Assembly (NCBI RefSeq): GCF_013401515.1
Contig: NZ_CP058529.1
Coordinates: forward strand, 3,596,001-3,660,000
DNA length: 64,000 bases
Reading direction: 5' to 3'
DNA from: Halorarum halophilum
Lineage (GTDB): Archaea > Halobacteriota > Halobacteria > Halobacteriales > Haloferacaceae
This document shows positions 33,591-41,664 of this stretch, in pieces; the stretch's first letter is position 1, and each line of letters opens with the position of its first letter. Below the pieces are notes generated by a model, which did no database searches, was not told the DNA's origin, and saw only the letters and a list, made by a program, of their open reading frames with translations. Made by a program: the position numbers and the translations under genes.

Positions 33591-34127
33591 ATGACAGACG
33601 CCGACAACGCGGCCTTGCTCGCCGCGCTGCGCGACGCCGACGCGGTGCTGTTCGGGGAGTTCGAGCTCTCACACGGGGGCACCAGCGACTACTACGTCGA
33701 CAAGTACCGGTTCGAGACCGACCCGCGCTGCCTGCGGCTCGTCGCCGAGGCGTTCGCCGAGCGCGTCGACGGGACGAAACTCGCGGGCGTCGCGCTCGGC
33801 GGCGTCCCCCTCGCGGCGGCCACGGCCGTCGAGACGGGCCTCCCGTACGTCATCGCCCGGAAGGCCGCCAAGGAGTACGGCACCGGCAACCGGGTCGAGG
33901 GGGAACTCGCCGAGGGCGAGGAGGTCGTCGTCGTCGAGGACATCGCCACGACCGGCCAGTCCGCCCTGGACGCCGTCGAGGCGCTCCGGGAGGCGGGCGC
34001 CGTCGTGAACCGGGTCCTCGTCGTCGTGGACAGGAAGGAGGGCGCGACCGAACTGCTCGCGGACCACGACGTCGAACTGGATGCGCTGCTCACGGCCTCC
34101 GAGCTGCTCGCCGACGCCGAGGAGTGA
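33591..34127 (+). CDS. pyrE: orotate phosphoribosyltransferase
   Basis: A 178-residue enzyme of UMP synthesis that joins orotate to [18 protein letters not shown] (about 28-41) contains the orotate/dimer lysine region, [19 protein letters not shown] follows, [15 protein letters not shown] is the flexible catalytic loop, and [18 protein letters not shown] near 110-127 is the PRPP-binding motif. This is the gene widely used as pyrE2 in Haloferax. GTG/ATG choice is simple: ATG 33591. The regulator gfcR, which has the same fold, follows 130 nt downstream. Confidence 0.93.
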   Translation: MTDADNAALLAALRDADAVLFGEFELSHGGTSDYYVDKYRFETDPRCLRLVAEAFAERVDGTKLAGVALGGVPLAAATAVETGLPYVIARKAAKEYGTGNRVEGELAEGEEVVVVEDIATTGQSALDAVEALREAGAVVNRVLVVVDRKEGATELLADHDVELDALLTASELLADAEE

Positions 34128-34225
34128 CCGCCTCGTCACTGCCGGGGAGTGGCCGTCTCGCCGCTGCCTGACGGGAGCCGAGGCCCTACACGTTTCTGCG
34201 CATCGGCCACACGCTCGAATCCGAA

Positions 34226-34242
34226 GTGTTCATACTTGCACG
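34226..34242. promoter_or_regulatory. GTGTTCA...TGCA motif upstream of gfcR
   Basis: GTGTTCATACTTGCACG lies 16-32 nt before the gfcR ATG and overlaps the expected TATA position (TTCATACT). A related GTGTTCACAAGCGTGCA occurs at 35084-35100 just before the purine permease start. A shared binding site is inferred. Confidence 0.4.
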
Positions 34243-34257
34243 AACGAGCATACCGTC

Positions 34258-34971
34258 ATGAACAGAGCCGAGAAGGCCGCCCTCCAGCTACAGGCGGTCG
34301 CCGTCCTGCGGACGCTGAAGGAGACGCGGACGTACGAGGAACTCGCCGCGGTCACGGGCCTTCCGGCGGGGGACCTGAACCGCTACGTCAACGGCCACGT
34401 CCTCCCGGGCGCCGAGCGGGCCCGCGAGGTCGTCGGCGGCATCGGGCGCGAGACGCTCGCCGAGGAACTCGAGGCGCGGGTCGCCTTCGACGACGAGGGG
34501 TACGTGGACAACTCGGGCGTCGTCTTCGACCAGCCGTTCCTCGACCTCGTCGCCCCCGTCGCCGCGGAGTCGCTGGCGTTCGACGCCCCGGACGTCGTGC
34601 TCACGGCCGCCACGGACGGCATCACGCTCGGCGCCGCGATGGCATCCCACTTCGACGCCCGCGTCGCGTACGCGAAGAAGTCGAAGGAGACCGCGGTCCA
34701 GGAGTTCATCGAGTCGCGCCAGCGGCTCGCCTCGGGCATCGAACTCACGTACTACCTCCCCGCGGGCGCGATCGACGCCGGCGATCGCGTGCTCGTCGTC
34801 GACGACCTCATCCGTTCGGGCGAGACGCAGGAGCTCCTGCTGGACATCGCCGCGCAGGCGGACGCGAACGTGACCGGCGTCTTCGCGCTCATCGCCGTCG
34901 GCGACGAGGGGACCGAGCGGGCGGCCGCGATGACCGACGCGCCGGTCGGCGCGCTGACCCGGTTCGAATAG
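34258..34971 (+). CDS. gfcR: transcriptional regulator GfcR (HTH-PRTase)
   Basis: A 237-residue regulator with an N-terminal helix-turn-helix (about 8-60, TRTYEELAAVTGLPAGDLNR and YVNGHVLPG) fused to a phosphoribosyltransferase domain (about 75-237). The PRPP motif VLVVDDLIRSGETQELL (about 178-194) is intact, so it can sense PRPP or a nucleotide, and RKAAKEYG-type catalytic residues are replaced by YAKKSKETAVQEF. In Haloferax the GfcR protein activates sugar-degradation genes. ATG 34258 is chosen; the in-frame upstream reading overlaps pyrE. It lies between pyrE and a purine permease, suggesting control by nucleotide supply too. Confidence 0.9.
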   Translation: MNRAEKAALQLQAVAVLRTLKETRTYEELAAVTGLPAGDLNRYVNGHVLPGAERAREVVGGIGRETLAEELEARVAFDDEGYVDNSGVVFDQPFLDLVAPVAAESLAFDAPDVVLTAATDGITLGAAMASHFDARVAYAKKSKETAVQEFIESRQRLASGIELTYYLPAGAIDAGDRVLVVDDLIRSGETQELLLDIAAQADANVTGVFALIAVGDEGTERAAAMTDAPVGALTRFE

Positions 34972-35031
34972 CCTGGTTCTGGGCACGAACGTGAGGGTAA
35001 TGGGGGATTCATCCCGCTCTATCCCGTAATT

Positions 35032-35049
35032 TTGCTCACACCTGTGCAA
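35032..35049. promoter_or_regulatory. imperfect palindrome upstream of the purine permease
   Basis: TTGCTCACACCTGTGCAA pairs TTGC-CA with TG-GCAA around its centre and sits about 25 nt upstream of the TATA-like GCTTAAGA (35073-35080). It may be an activator site; GfcR is a candidate ligand by neighbourhood only. Confidence 0.4.
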
Positions 35050-35072
35050 GGATGGTCGGTGCGGACCTAAAC

Positions 35073-35080
35073 GCTTAAGA
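35073..35080 (+). promoter_or_regulatory. TATA-like box of purine permease
   Basis: GCTTAAGA is about 27 nt before the ATG at 35103, so the transcript should start at or just before the codon. The GTGTTCA motif at 35084-35100 overlaps the predicted start site. Confidence 0.45.
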
Positions 35081-35102
35081 ATGGTGTTCACAAGCGTGCA
35101 AT

Positions 35103-36527
35103 ATGGCGTTGTCAGATTCGCTGTCGTCGTACTTCGACTTCGCTGAGAACGGCACGGACCTCCGGACGGAGGTCGTGGCGGGGATCACGACGTTCCTGAC
35201 GATGAGTTACATCGTCGTGGTGAACCCGAGCATCCTCGTCGGCATCCGGGAGGGCGCCGAAGGCGGGCCGAAGCCCGGCATCATCGTCCAGGGCGCGTCC
35301 TACGCGGAGACCGTCCAGATGGTCGCCGTCGTCACCCTCATCGCCGCCGCCGTTGCGACGTTCGTGATGGCCCTGTACGCGAAGCGCCCCTTCGGCCAGG
35401 CGCCGGGGCTGGGACTGAACGCCTTCTTCGCGTTCACCGTGGTCGGCGCGCTCGGCGTTCCGTGGCAGACGGCCCTCGCGGCTGTCGTCGTCGAGGGGCT
35501 CCTCTTCATCGTCCTCACCGTGGTCGGCGCCCGCGAGTACATCATCCGGGTGTTCCCGGAACCGGTGAAGCTCGCGGTCGGGACCGGTATCGGCCTCTTC
35601 CTCGCGCTCATCGGCCTGGAGGAGATGCACATCGTCGTCTCCGACCCCGCGACGTACGTCACCCTCGGAAACGTCGCCTCCGAACCGATCGCCATCCTCT
35701 CGGTCGTCGGGCTGTTCCTCACCTTCGGGCTGTACGCCCGCGGGGTGAAGGGCTCCATCGTCATCGGCATCATCGCGACCACGTTGTTCGGCTACGCCGT
35801 CACCGCGTTCGGGCCGGTCGCGGCCGACGCCGGACTGGTCGGGAACCTCTCCGCGAGCGCGACCTACGACATCACGCCGCTGGCCGGCGCGTTCGTCGGC
35901 GGGCTGACGAACGTCGACGCGTTCGCCTTCTCGCTCATCGTGTTCACGTTCTTCTTCGTCGACTTCTTCGACACGGCGGGGACGCTCACCGGCGTCTCGC
36001 AGGTCGCGGGCTTCCTCGACGAGGACGGGAACCTCCCGGACATCGAGCGGCCGCTGATGGCCGACGCGATCGGGACCACCGTCGGCGGCATGCTCGGCAC
36101 CTCGACGGTGACGACGTACATCGAGTCCGCCTCCGGCGTGGAGGAGGGCGGTCGGACCGGCATGACCGCCCTCGTCGTCGCGGCGCTGTTCCTCGCCTCG
36201 CTCCTCATCGTCCCGCTCGCCTCCGCGGTGCCGCTGTACGCGAGCCACATCGCGCTCGTCGTCATCGGCGTCGTCATGCTGCGCAACGTCGTCGAGGTCG
36301 CTTGGGAGGACCTCACCCACGCCATCCCGGCGGGGATGACGGTGCTCGTCATGCCGTTCACGTTCTCCATCGCCTACGGCATCGCCGCGGGCATCATCTC
36401 CTACCCCATCGTGAAGCTCGCGGCGGGCCGCGTGGACGAGACGCGTCCCGGCCACTGGGTGCTCGCGGGCGCGTTCGTCCTCTACTTCGTCGTCCGCACG
36501 GGCGGCGTCCTCACGTCGGCCGTCTAA
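35103..36527 (+). CDS. NCS2 (AzgA-type) purine nucleobase permease
   Basis: A 474-residue membrane transporter with about 12-14 hydrophobic segments. AzgA-type signatures are visible: TEVVAGITTFLTMSYIVVVNP near 23-43 (cited to 20: TEVVAGITTFLTMSYIVVVN), APGLGLNAFFAF near 100, AVGTGIGLFLALIGL near 158, and TFFFVDFFDTAGTLTGVS with STVTTYIESASGVEEGGRTG, the substrate-binding helices 8-10. The family carries adenine, guanine or hypoxanthine with protons. Its neighbours pyrE and gfcR and the shared upstream motif suggest regulation by GfcR-like PRPP sensing. Monocistronic. Confidence 0.88.
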   Translation: MALSDSLSSYFDFAENGTDLRTEVVAGITTFLTMSYIVVVNPSILVGIREGAEGGPKPGIIVQGASYAETVQMVAVVTLIAAAVATFVMALYAKRPFGQAPGLGLNAFFAFTVVGALGVPWQTALAAVVVEGLLFIVLTVVGAREYIIRVFPEPVKLAVGTGIGLFLALIGLEEMHIVVSDPATYVTLGNVASEPIAILSVVGLFLTFGLYARGVKGSIVIGIIATTLFGYAVTAFGPVAADAGLVGNLSASATYDITPLAGAFVGGLTNVDAFAFSLIVFTFFFVDFFDTAGTLTGVSQVAGFLDEDGNLPDIERPLMADAIGTTVGGMLGTSTVTTYIESASGVEEGGRTGMTALVVAALFLASLLIVPLASAVPLYASHIALVVIGVVMLRNVVEVAWEDLTHAIPAGMTVLVMPFTFSIAYGIAAGIISYPIVKLAAGRVDETRPGHWVLAGAFVLYFVVRTGGVLTSAV

Positions 36528-36573
36528 CCGGGAAGCACAAGAGTTTCATCCGACGCCGGCCCTTCCGGTATCG

Positions 36574-37983
36574 ATGGACCTCCGCTCGGTCTCGCGCCGT
36601 AATCTCGTGCGAGTCGTCGTGCTCTGTTGCGTTCTCGGACTGTTCCTCCCCGCGCTCGGCCAGGCGGTCGTCCCTGAGGAGTCCGGGACACCGGGCACCG
36701 TCGGCCTCGAACCGGGGACCGTCGAGTCGGAGGCGAACGGCTCGACGGTCGTCGGCATCCAGGGCTTCCACTTCGAGGGCCAGGGGTCGACGAAGAAGCC
36801 CGCGCGGCTCGTCTCGGTCGCCCCGAACGGCTCGACAGAGTGGGTGTACGACGGCACGAGCCGCGGAGCCGTGTGGTTCTACGACGTCGACCCGCTGCCG
36901 AACGGGAACCTCCTCGTCGTCTCCACGAACCCCCGCGGCACGACCGTCTTCGAACTCGACCCGGAGACGCGCGAGCGCGCCTGGACGGAGACGTTCGACA
37001 TCCACGACACCCACGACGTAGAGAAGCTCCCGAACGGCGACCTGCTCGTGGCGAACATGCGCCAGTGGAACGAGTCGACCGGCCGGTCGGACGACCGCGT
37101 GTTCGTGTACAACCGCTCGACCGAGGAGATCGACTGGGAGTGGACGTTCCGTAACCACTACCCCGAGTCGACCGACGGCGGCTACAGCGAGGACTGGACC
37201 CACGTCAACGACGTGGAGCGCATCGCCGAGGGCCAGTACCTCGTCTCGCCGCGCAACTTCGACCAGGCCATCGTCATCAACCGGTCGACGAAGGAGATCG
37301 ACTACCAGCTCGGCTCCGACGGCGACCACTCCGTGATGAACGAACAGCACAACCCCGACTGGCTGCTGAGCGAGGAGGGGAACCCCGTCATCCTCGTCGC
37401 CGACTCGGAGAACGACCGCGTGGTCGAGTACGAGAAGCGGGGCGACGAGTGGGAACGCGTCTGGGAGGTCGGGACGGATCAGCTCTCGTGGCCGCGCGAC
37501 GCCGACAGGCTCCCCAACGGTAACACGCTCATCACGGACTCGCTGAACCACCGCGTCATCGAGGTGACGCCCGAGGGGCGGATCGTCTGGGAGTACTACG
37601 CCACGTGGGGCCCGTACGACGCCGAACGGGTCGCCCACGGCGGCGGGTCGAACGGCCCGACGATGTCCGACCAGGGTGTCTCCGGCGAGTACCGCATCCA
37701 CGGGAGCGCGGGGCTGATCGCCGGAACAGGCGACTCGATGACGTTCTCGGCGGCGGTCCGGAACACCTTCGCAGGCACGCCGCTCTCGGGCGTCGCGTCC
37801 GAGTTCGCCACCACGTGGGCACACGTCACGCCGTGGATCCGCCCGGTGTGGATGGGTCCGTGGGCGTTCGTCTCCGCGGTACTCGGCGCGCTCGTGGTGC
37901 TCGGGTGGCTGGTCGCCGAACTCGTGCTGGCGCGCGGCCGCGTGCTCGAGGCGTTCGAGCGCGTCCGCGGTTCCTGGGGCTGA
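36574..37983 (+). CDS. membrane-anchored arylsulfotransferase-like beta-propeller protein
   Basis: A 469-residue exported protein: signal/anchor helix (about 12-32), then a beta-propeller (about 60-390) with repeated DPLPNGNLLV, EKLPNGDLLVAN, ERIAEGQYLVS and DRLPNGNTLITDSLNHRVIE blades, then a C-terminal transmembrane helix (about 425-450) with a basic cytoplasmic end. The blade pattern is that of the arylsulfotransferase/NHL family. The conserved histidines seen (DTHDVEKLP, THVNDVERI, NEQHNPDWL) match bacterial AssT-like positions. Real sulfotransfer is unproven; a redox or adhesion role is possible. 46 nt after the permease, perhaps co-transcribed. Confidence 0.7.
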   Translation: MDLRSVSRRNLVRVVVLCCVLGLFLPALGQAVVPEESGTPGTVGLEPGTVESEANGSTVVGIQGFHFEGQGSTKKPARLVSVAPNGSTEWVYDGTSRGAVWFYDVDPLPNGNLLVVSTNPRGTTVFELDPETRERAWTETFDIHDTHDVEKLPNGDLLVANMRQWNESTGRSDDRVFVYNRSTEEIDWEWTFRNHYPESTDGGYSEDWTHVNDVERIAEGQYLVSPRNFDQAIVINRSTKEIDYQLGSDGDHSVMNEQHNPDWLLSEEGNPVILVADSENDRVVEYEKRGDEWERVWEVGTDQLSWPRDADRLPNGNTLITDSLNHRVIEVTPEGRIVWEYYATWGPYDAERVAHGGGSNGPTMSDQGVSGEYRIHGSAGLIAGTGDSMTFSAAVRNTFAGTPLSGVASEFATTWAHVTPWIRPVWMGPWAFVSAVLGALVVLGWLVAELVLARGRVLEAFERVRGSWG

Positions 37984-38050
37984 CGTCCGGTCCCCTCCCC
38001 CGTCGATTCGCGTCCGCCCGCCGGACGGCACCGGGGGAGTTCCGCAAACA

Positions 38051-38060
38051 CCTTATACGC
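38051..38060 (+). promoter_or_regulatory. TATA box of the ATP synthase operon
   Basis: CCTTATACGC lies about 35 nt upstream of atpH (ATG 38092) in an otherwise GC-rich gap, giving a leader of roughly 5-10 nt. This is the best promoter candidate for atpHI. Confidence 0.55.
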
Positions 38061-38091
38061 AGGTCGTACAATCCCCAAACGACGAATACCT

Positions 38092-38424
38092 ATGCCGAGA
38101 CCCGAAGTTCTCGAACGCGTGAAAGAGGCCGAAGCCGACGCCAAGGACATCGTGGCGGAGGCGGAGGCCGATCGGGAGGAACGGCTCGCGGACGCCCGGG
38201 AACGGGCGGACGCGATCGTCTCCGAGGCCGAGCGCGAGGCCGAGGAGATGGAGGCTGAACGCCTCGCGACGGCTCGCGAGGAGATCGAACGGGAGCGCGA
38301 GGAGGTCCTCGAGGAGGGCCGCCGCCGGCGGGCCGAGCTCGTCGCGGAGGCCGAGGACAACACCGAGGGGGCCGTCGCGTTCGCGGTCGAGCGGTTCGAG
38401 GAGGCGGTACATGCTCAGACCTGA
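38092..38424 (+). CDS. atpH: A-type ATP synthase subunit H
   Basis: A 110-residue, Ala/Glu/Arg-rich coiled coil over nearly its whole length (VLERVKEAEADAKDIVAEAE and on). Subunit H pairs with subunit E to make the peripheral stalks that hold the catalytic head of the archaeal ATP synthase against the membrane subunit I. First gene of the H-I-K-E-C-F-A-B locus. Its last 14 nt overlap the atpI start, showing translational coupling. Confidence 0.85.
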   Translation: MPRPEVLERVKEAEADAKDIVAEAEADREERLADARERADAIVSEAEREAEEMEAERLATAREEIEREREEVLEEGRRRRAELVAEAEDNTEGAVAFAVERFEEAVHAQT

Positions 38425-40645
38425 GCGGATGAGCAAGGTCTCGGTGACCGGCTCCAAACGCGTCATGGAGTCCGTCATCGAGGCCGTACACGAGCTGAAC
38501 CTGCTGCACGTCACCGACTACAACGACTCGTGGCAGGGCTTCAGACCCGGGAACCCGGTCGAGGGCGCGGAAGCGGCGGCCGACAAGCTGGTGACCGTCC
38601 GCTCGCTCGAGTCGATCCTCGGCGTGGACGAGGACGAGGCCGGTCCGGCCCGCGTCCTCGACGACGAGGCGCTCGAGTCGGAACTCGCGGACGTCCGCGA
38701 GCGCGTGAACGAACTCGACGATCGACGCGACCGCATCCAGGGCGAACTCCGCGACGTGGAGGAGCGCGTCGAGGCGGTCGAGCCGTTCGCCGACCTCGAC
38801 ATCGACCTGGACCTCCTGCAGGGGTACGACACGCTGCAGGTCGCCGTCGGCGAGGGCGACCGGGACGCCGTCGAGCGCACGCTGCTCGAGGCGGACGCCA
38901 TCGACGAGTTCGAGGTGTACGAGGGCGACGGTACCATCGCCGTGTTCGCCCGGACCACGCCGTCCGCGGACGAGGGCGCGCTGGCCGACGCGCTGGTGAG
39001 CGCGGAGTTCGCGACCGTCGAGGTGCCCGAGGTGACGGGCGAGCGCGTCAGTCCCGCGGCGCACCTTGAGGAACTCGAGTCGCGCCGCCGCGAACTCGAG
39101 TCGGACCTCGAGGAGGTCGAGGGCGAACTCGAGACGGTGAAGCGGGACACGGCCGGCTTCCTGCTCGCCGCCGAGGAACAGCTCACCATCGAGGTCCAGA
39201 AGACCGAGGCGCCCCTCTCGTTCGCGACGACCGACAACTCGTTCGTCGCTGAGGGGTGGATCCCGACCGAGCGGTACACCGAGTTCGCGAGCGCGATCCA
39301 GGACGCGGTCGGCAGCCACGCCGAGGTCGAGGAGCTCGAACGCGCCGCGTTCGGCGCCGACGGCGAGGTCCAACTGCGCGAGGACGTCCCGACGGAAGCG
39401 GGCGAGCCGCAACACGCGGAGGAGCAGGAGGACGAGGCCGAGGAGGAGCCGCAGCGAGCGGTCGCCGACGGCTCCGGCGGCGCGGTCGTGATGCGGAACG
39501 ACCAGCCCCCGGTGGTGCAGGACAACCCCAGCATCGTCCGGCCGTTCGAGGTGCTCGTGCAGGCGGTCGGTCGGCCCCAGTACAGGGAGTTCGACCCGAC
39601 GGTCATCCTGTTCCTCACGTTCCCGGCGTTCTTCGGGTTCATGATCGGGGACCTCGGCTACGGGGCGCTCTACACCCTCATCGGGTACTACCTCTACAGC
39701 AACTTCGACTCGAAGGCGTTCAAGAGCATGGGCGGGGTCACGATCGCCTCCGGCCTGTTCACAATGCTGTTCGGGATCCTCTACGGCGAGGTCTTCGGGC
39801 TCCACCTGATCGCGGAGTACGTCTGGGGCGGCAGCGCGCCCATCCACAAGGGCCTCCAGCCGGCGAACATCTACTGGGCCCAGACGTGGCTCGTCGTGAG
39901 CGTCATGCTCGCGCTGATCCACCTCAACATCGGGTACGTCTTCGGCTTCATCGAGGAGCTAGAGTTCCACGGCTTCTGGGCGGCCCTGACCGAGAAGGGG
40001 TCGTGGCTGCTCAGCATGAACGGCCTCTGGCTGTTCGTGTTCAGCCGGCTGTTCACGAGCCGGAAGCCCGACTTCATCTTCCAGGTGTTCAACGAGGGGA
40101 GCGGCGCCGCGTTCGAACTCGGCTTCACGGGCTTCCCGGCCGTCGTCGGCTGGGTCGGCCTCGCGATGTTCCTGGGCGGCGCCGTGCTGCTCGGTCTCGG
40201 CGCCCCCGCGGAGCTGCTGGAGATCTTCGACGTGCTCGTCAACGTGCTCTCGTACACCCGGATCGCCGCGGTGCTGCTCGCCAAGGCGGGGATGGCGTTC
40301 GTCGTCAACCTCCTGTTCTTCGGCGTGTTCGTCACCGGCACGGGCGACCACGCTGAGTGGCACTTCGCCACGAGCCACATGTACCACCCTGGGGAGATGT
40401 ACCACGGTCACGAGGTGACGAGCGTCATGTTCCCCGGGCTCATGCACGGGGGCGTCGCGTCGCTCGTCGGCGGGCTGCTCATCCTGGTCATCGGCCACCT
40501 GCTGGTGCTGGCGCTGGGCGTCACGTCCGCCGGCCTGCAGGCCGTCCGTCTCCAGTACTACGAGTTCTTCACGAAGTTCTTCGACGGCGGCGGCACCGCG
40601 TACGAACCGTTCGGTCACGAGCGGAGCCACACCGCCGAAGAATAA
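38411..40645 (+). CDS. atpI: A-type ATP synthase subunit I (membrane a subunit)
   Basis: A 744-residue subunit homologous to V-ATPase a. The cytoplasmic half (about 1-370) is helical, with ELNLLHVTDYND, coiled coils (about 90-130 and 215-260) and an acidic Glu/Gln-rich insertion (about 335-360). The membrane half (about 390-740) has about eight helices: FLTFPAFFGFMIGDLGYGAL opens it and NVLSYTRIAAVLLAKAGMAF carries the conserved Arg needed for proton transfer to the c ring. ATG 38411 is inside atpH. A 158-bp gap before atpK contains a separate promoter. Confidence 0.92.
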   Translation: MLRPERMSKVSVTGSKRVMESVIEAVHELNLLHVTDYNDSWQGFRPGNPVEGAEAAADKLVTVRSLESILGVDEDEAGPARVLDDEALESELADVRERVNELDDRRDRIQGELRDVEERVEAVEPFADLDIDLDLLQGYDTLQVAVGEGDRDAVERTLLEADAIDEFEVYEGDGTIAVFARTTPSADEGALADALVSAEFATVEVPEVTGERVSPAAHLEELESRRRELESDLEEVEGELETVKRDTAGFLLAAEEQLTIEVQKTEAPLSFATTDNSFVAEGWIPTERYTEFASAIQDAVGSHAEVEELERAAFGADGEVQLREDVPTEAGEPQHAEEQEDEAEEEPQRAVADGSGGAVVMRNDQPPVVQDNPSIVRPFEVLVQAVGRPQYREFDPTVILFLTFPAFFGFMIGDLGYGALYTLIGYYLYSNFDSKAFKSMGGVTIASGLFTMLFGILYGEVFGLHLIAEYVWGGSAPIHKGLQPANIYWAQTWLVVSVMLALIHLNIGYVFGFIEELEFHGFWAALTEKGSWLLSMNGLWLFVFSRLFTSRKPDFIFQVFNEGSGAAFELGFTGFPAVVGWVGLAMFLGGAVLLGLGAPAELLEIFDVLVNVLSYTRIAAVLLAKAGMAFVVNLLFFGVFVTGTGDHAEWHFATSHMYHPGEMYHGHEVTSVMFPGLMHGGVASLVGGLLILVIGHLLVLALGVTSAGLQAVRLQYYEFFTKFFDGGGTAYEPFGHERSHTAEE

Positions 40646-40737
40646 CTTCGATCGGGGACACGTTTTCCGTCGCAGGTGCGGGCAGCAACTGCTCCTAGAC
40701 CCCCGTATTCGGCCGCCTCGGTCGACGTGATTGGGAA

Positions 40738-40746
40738 GCTTTATGG
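40738..40746 (+). promoter_or_regulatory. internal promoter for atpK
   Basis: GCTTTATGG lies 58 nt before the atpK ATG in the only long gap of the operon. A short hairpin (CTGTC at 40769-40773, GACAG at 40778-40782) sits in the resulting leader. An independent promoter would raise the supply of the multicopy rotor subunit. Confidence 0.5.
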
Positions 40747-40803
40747 CCTCCGTAGGTGCAAATTCCGACTGTCCGGAGACAGGCACACCGCCAAAACAAA
40801 CCA

Positions 40804-41058
40804 ATGATTGACACTATTCCCGAGTTGGCAAACGTCGTACTGCAGGACAGTGGAGCAGCAGCCATCCCGCCGACCGCAGCAGCCGCCCTCGCAGTCGGGC
40901 TCGCTGCCTTCGGTGCGGGATACGCCGAGCGCGGCATCGGTTCCGCCGCGGTGGGTGCCGTCGCGGAGGACGAGAACCTGTTCGTCACGGGCCTGATCTT
41001 CACGGTCCTGCCGGAGACTCTCGTCATCCTCGCGCTGGTCACCTTCTTCCTGGTGTAA
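40804..41058 (+). CDS. atpK: A-type ATP synthase subunit K (c-ring proteolipid)
   Basis: An 84-residue proteolipid with two transmembrane helices: about 17-40 (PTAAAALAVGLAAFGAGYAE) and 57-84 (FVTGLIFTVLPETLVILALV). The acidic residue of the second helix, Glu in LPETL (about residue 68), is the proton or ion carrier. One-hairpin form of about 8 kDa, as in other haloarchaea. ATG 40804 is chosen; the longer frame upstream lacks a helix. It forms the rotor ring, which explains its own promoter. 21 nt before atpE. Confidence 0.93.
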   Translation: MIDTIPELANVVLQDSGAAAIPPTAAAALAVGLAAFGAGYAERGIGSAAVGAVAEDENLFVTGLIFTVLPETLVILALVTFFLV

Positions 41059-41079
41059 CTCCCGACCACCTCCTTTACC

Positions 41080-41664
41080 ATGAGTTTGGATACTGTCGTC
41101 GAGGACATTCGAGAAGAAGCCCGCGCGCGTGCGGAGGAAATCCGCGGAGAGGGCGAGGACCGCGCCGACGAGATCGTCGCCGAGGCTGAGGCCGAGGCCG
41201 AGCGCATCCGCGAGGAGCGCGAGGCAAGCGTCGAGCGGCAGATCGCCCAGGAGCGCGAACAGGCGCTCTCCAGCGCGAAGCTCGAGGCCAAGCAGGAGCG
41301 CCTCGAGGCCCGCCGCGACGCGCTCCAGTCCGTTCGCGACGAGGTCGAGGCCGCGATCGCCTCCCTCGAGGGCGAACGGCGCGAGGAGCTGACCCGCGAG
41401 CTGCTGGACCAGGCGGCCGGGGAGTTCGACGGGGACGAGACCGTCTCCGTCTACGGCCGGGCCGAGGACGAGGAACTGCTCACCCGGATCCTCTCGGAGT
41501 ACGAGGGCTGGTCCTACGCCGGCGACCGGGACTGTCTCGGCGGCGTCGTCGTCGAGAGCGAGGAGTCCCGCGTCCGGGTCAACAACACGTTCGACTCGGT
41601 GCTCGAGGGCGTCTGGGAGGACAACCTCAAGGAACTGAGCGACCGACTGTTCGACGATGAGTAG
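41080..41664 (+). CDS. atpE: A-type ATP synthase subunit E
   Basis: A 194-residue peripheral-stalk subunit. The N-terminal half (about 1-105) is a long charged helix (EEARARAEEIRGEGEDRADE and on) that pairs with subunit H. The C-terminal globular domain (about 110-194) binds subunit B and has YAGDRDCLGGVVVES near 147-161, a family signature. Stop overlaps atpC by 8 nt. Confidence 0.9.
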   Translation: MSLDTVVEDIREEARARAEEIRGEGEDRADEIVAEAEAEAERIREEREASVERQIAQEREQALSSAKLEAKQERLEARRDALQSVRDEVEAAIASLEGERREELTRELLDQAAGEFDGDETVSVYGRAEDEELLTRILSEYEGWSYAGDRDCLGGVVVESEESRVRVNNTFDSVLEGVWEDNLKELSDRLFDDE

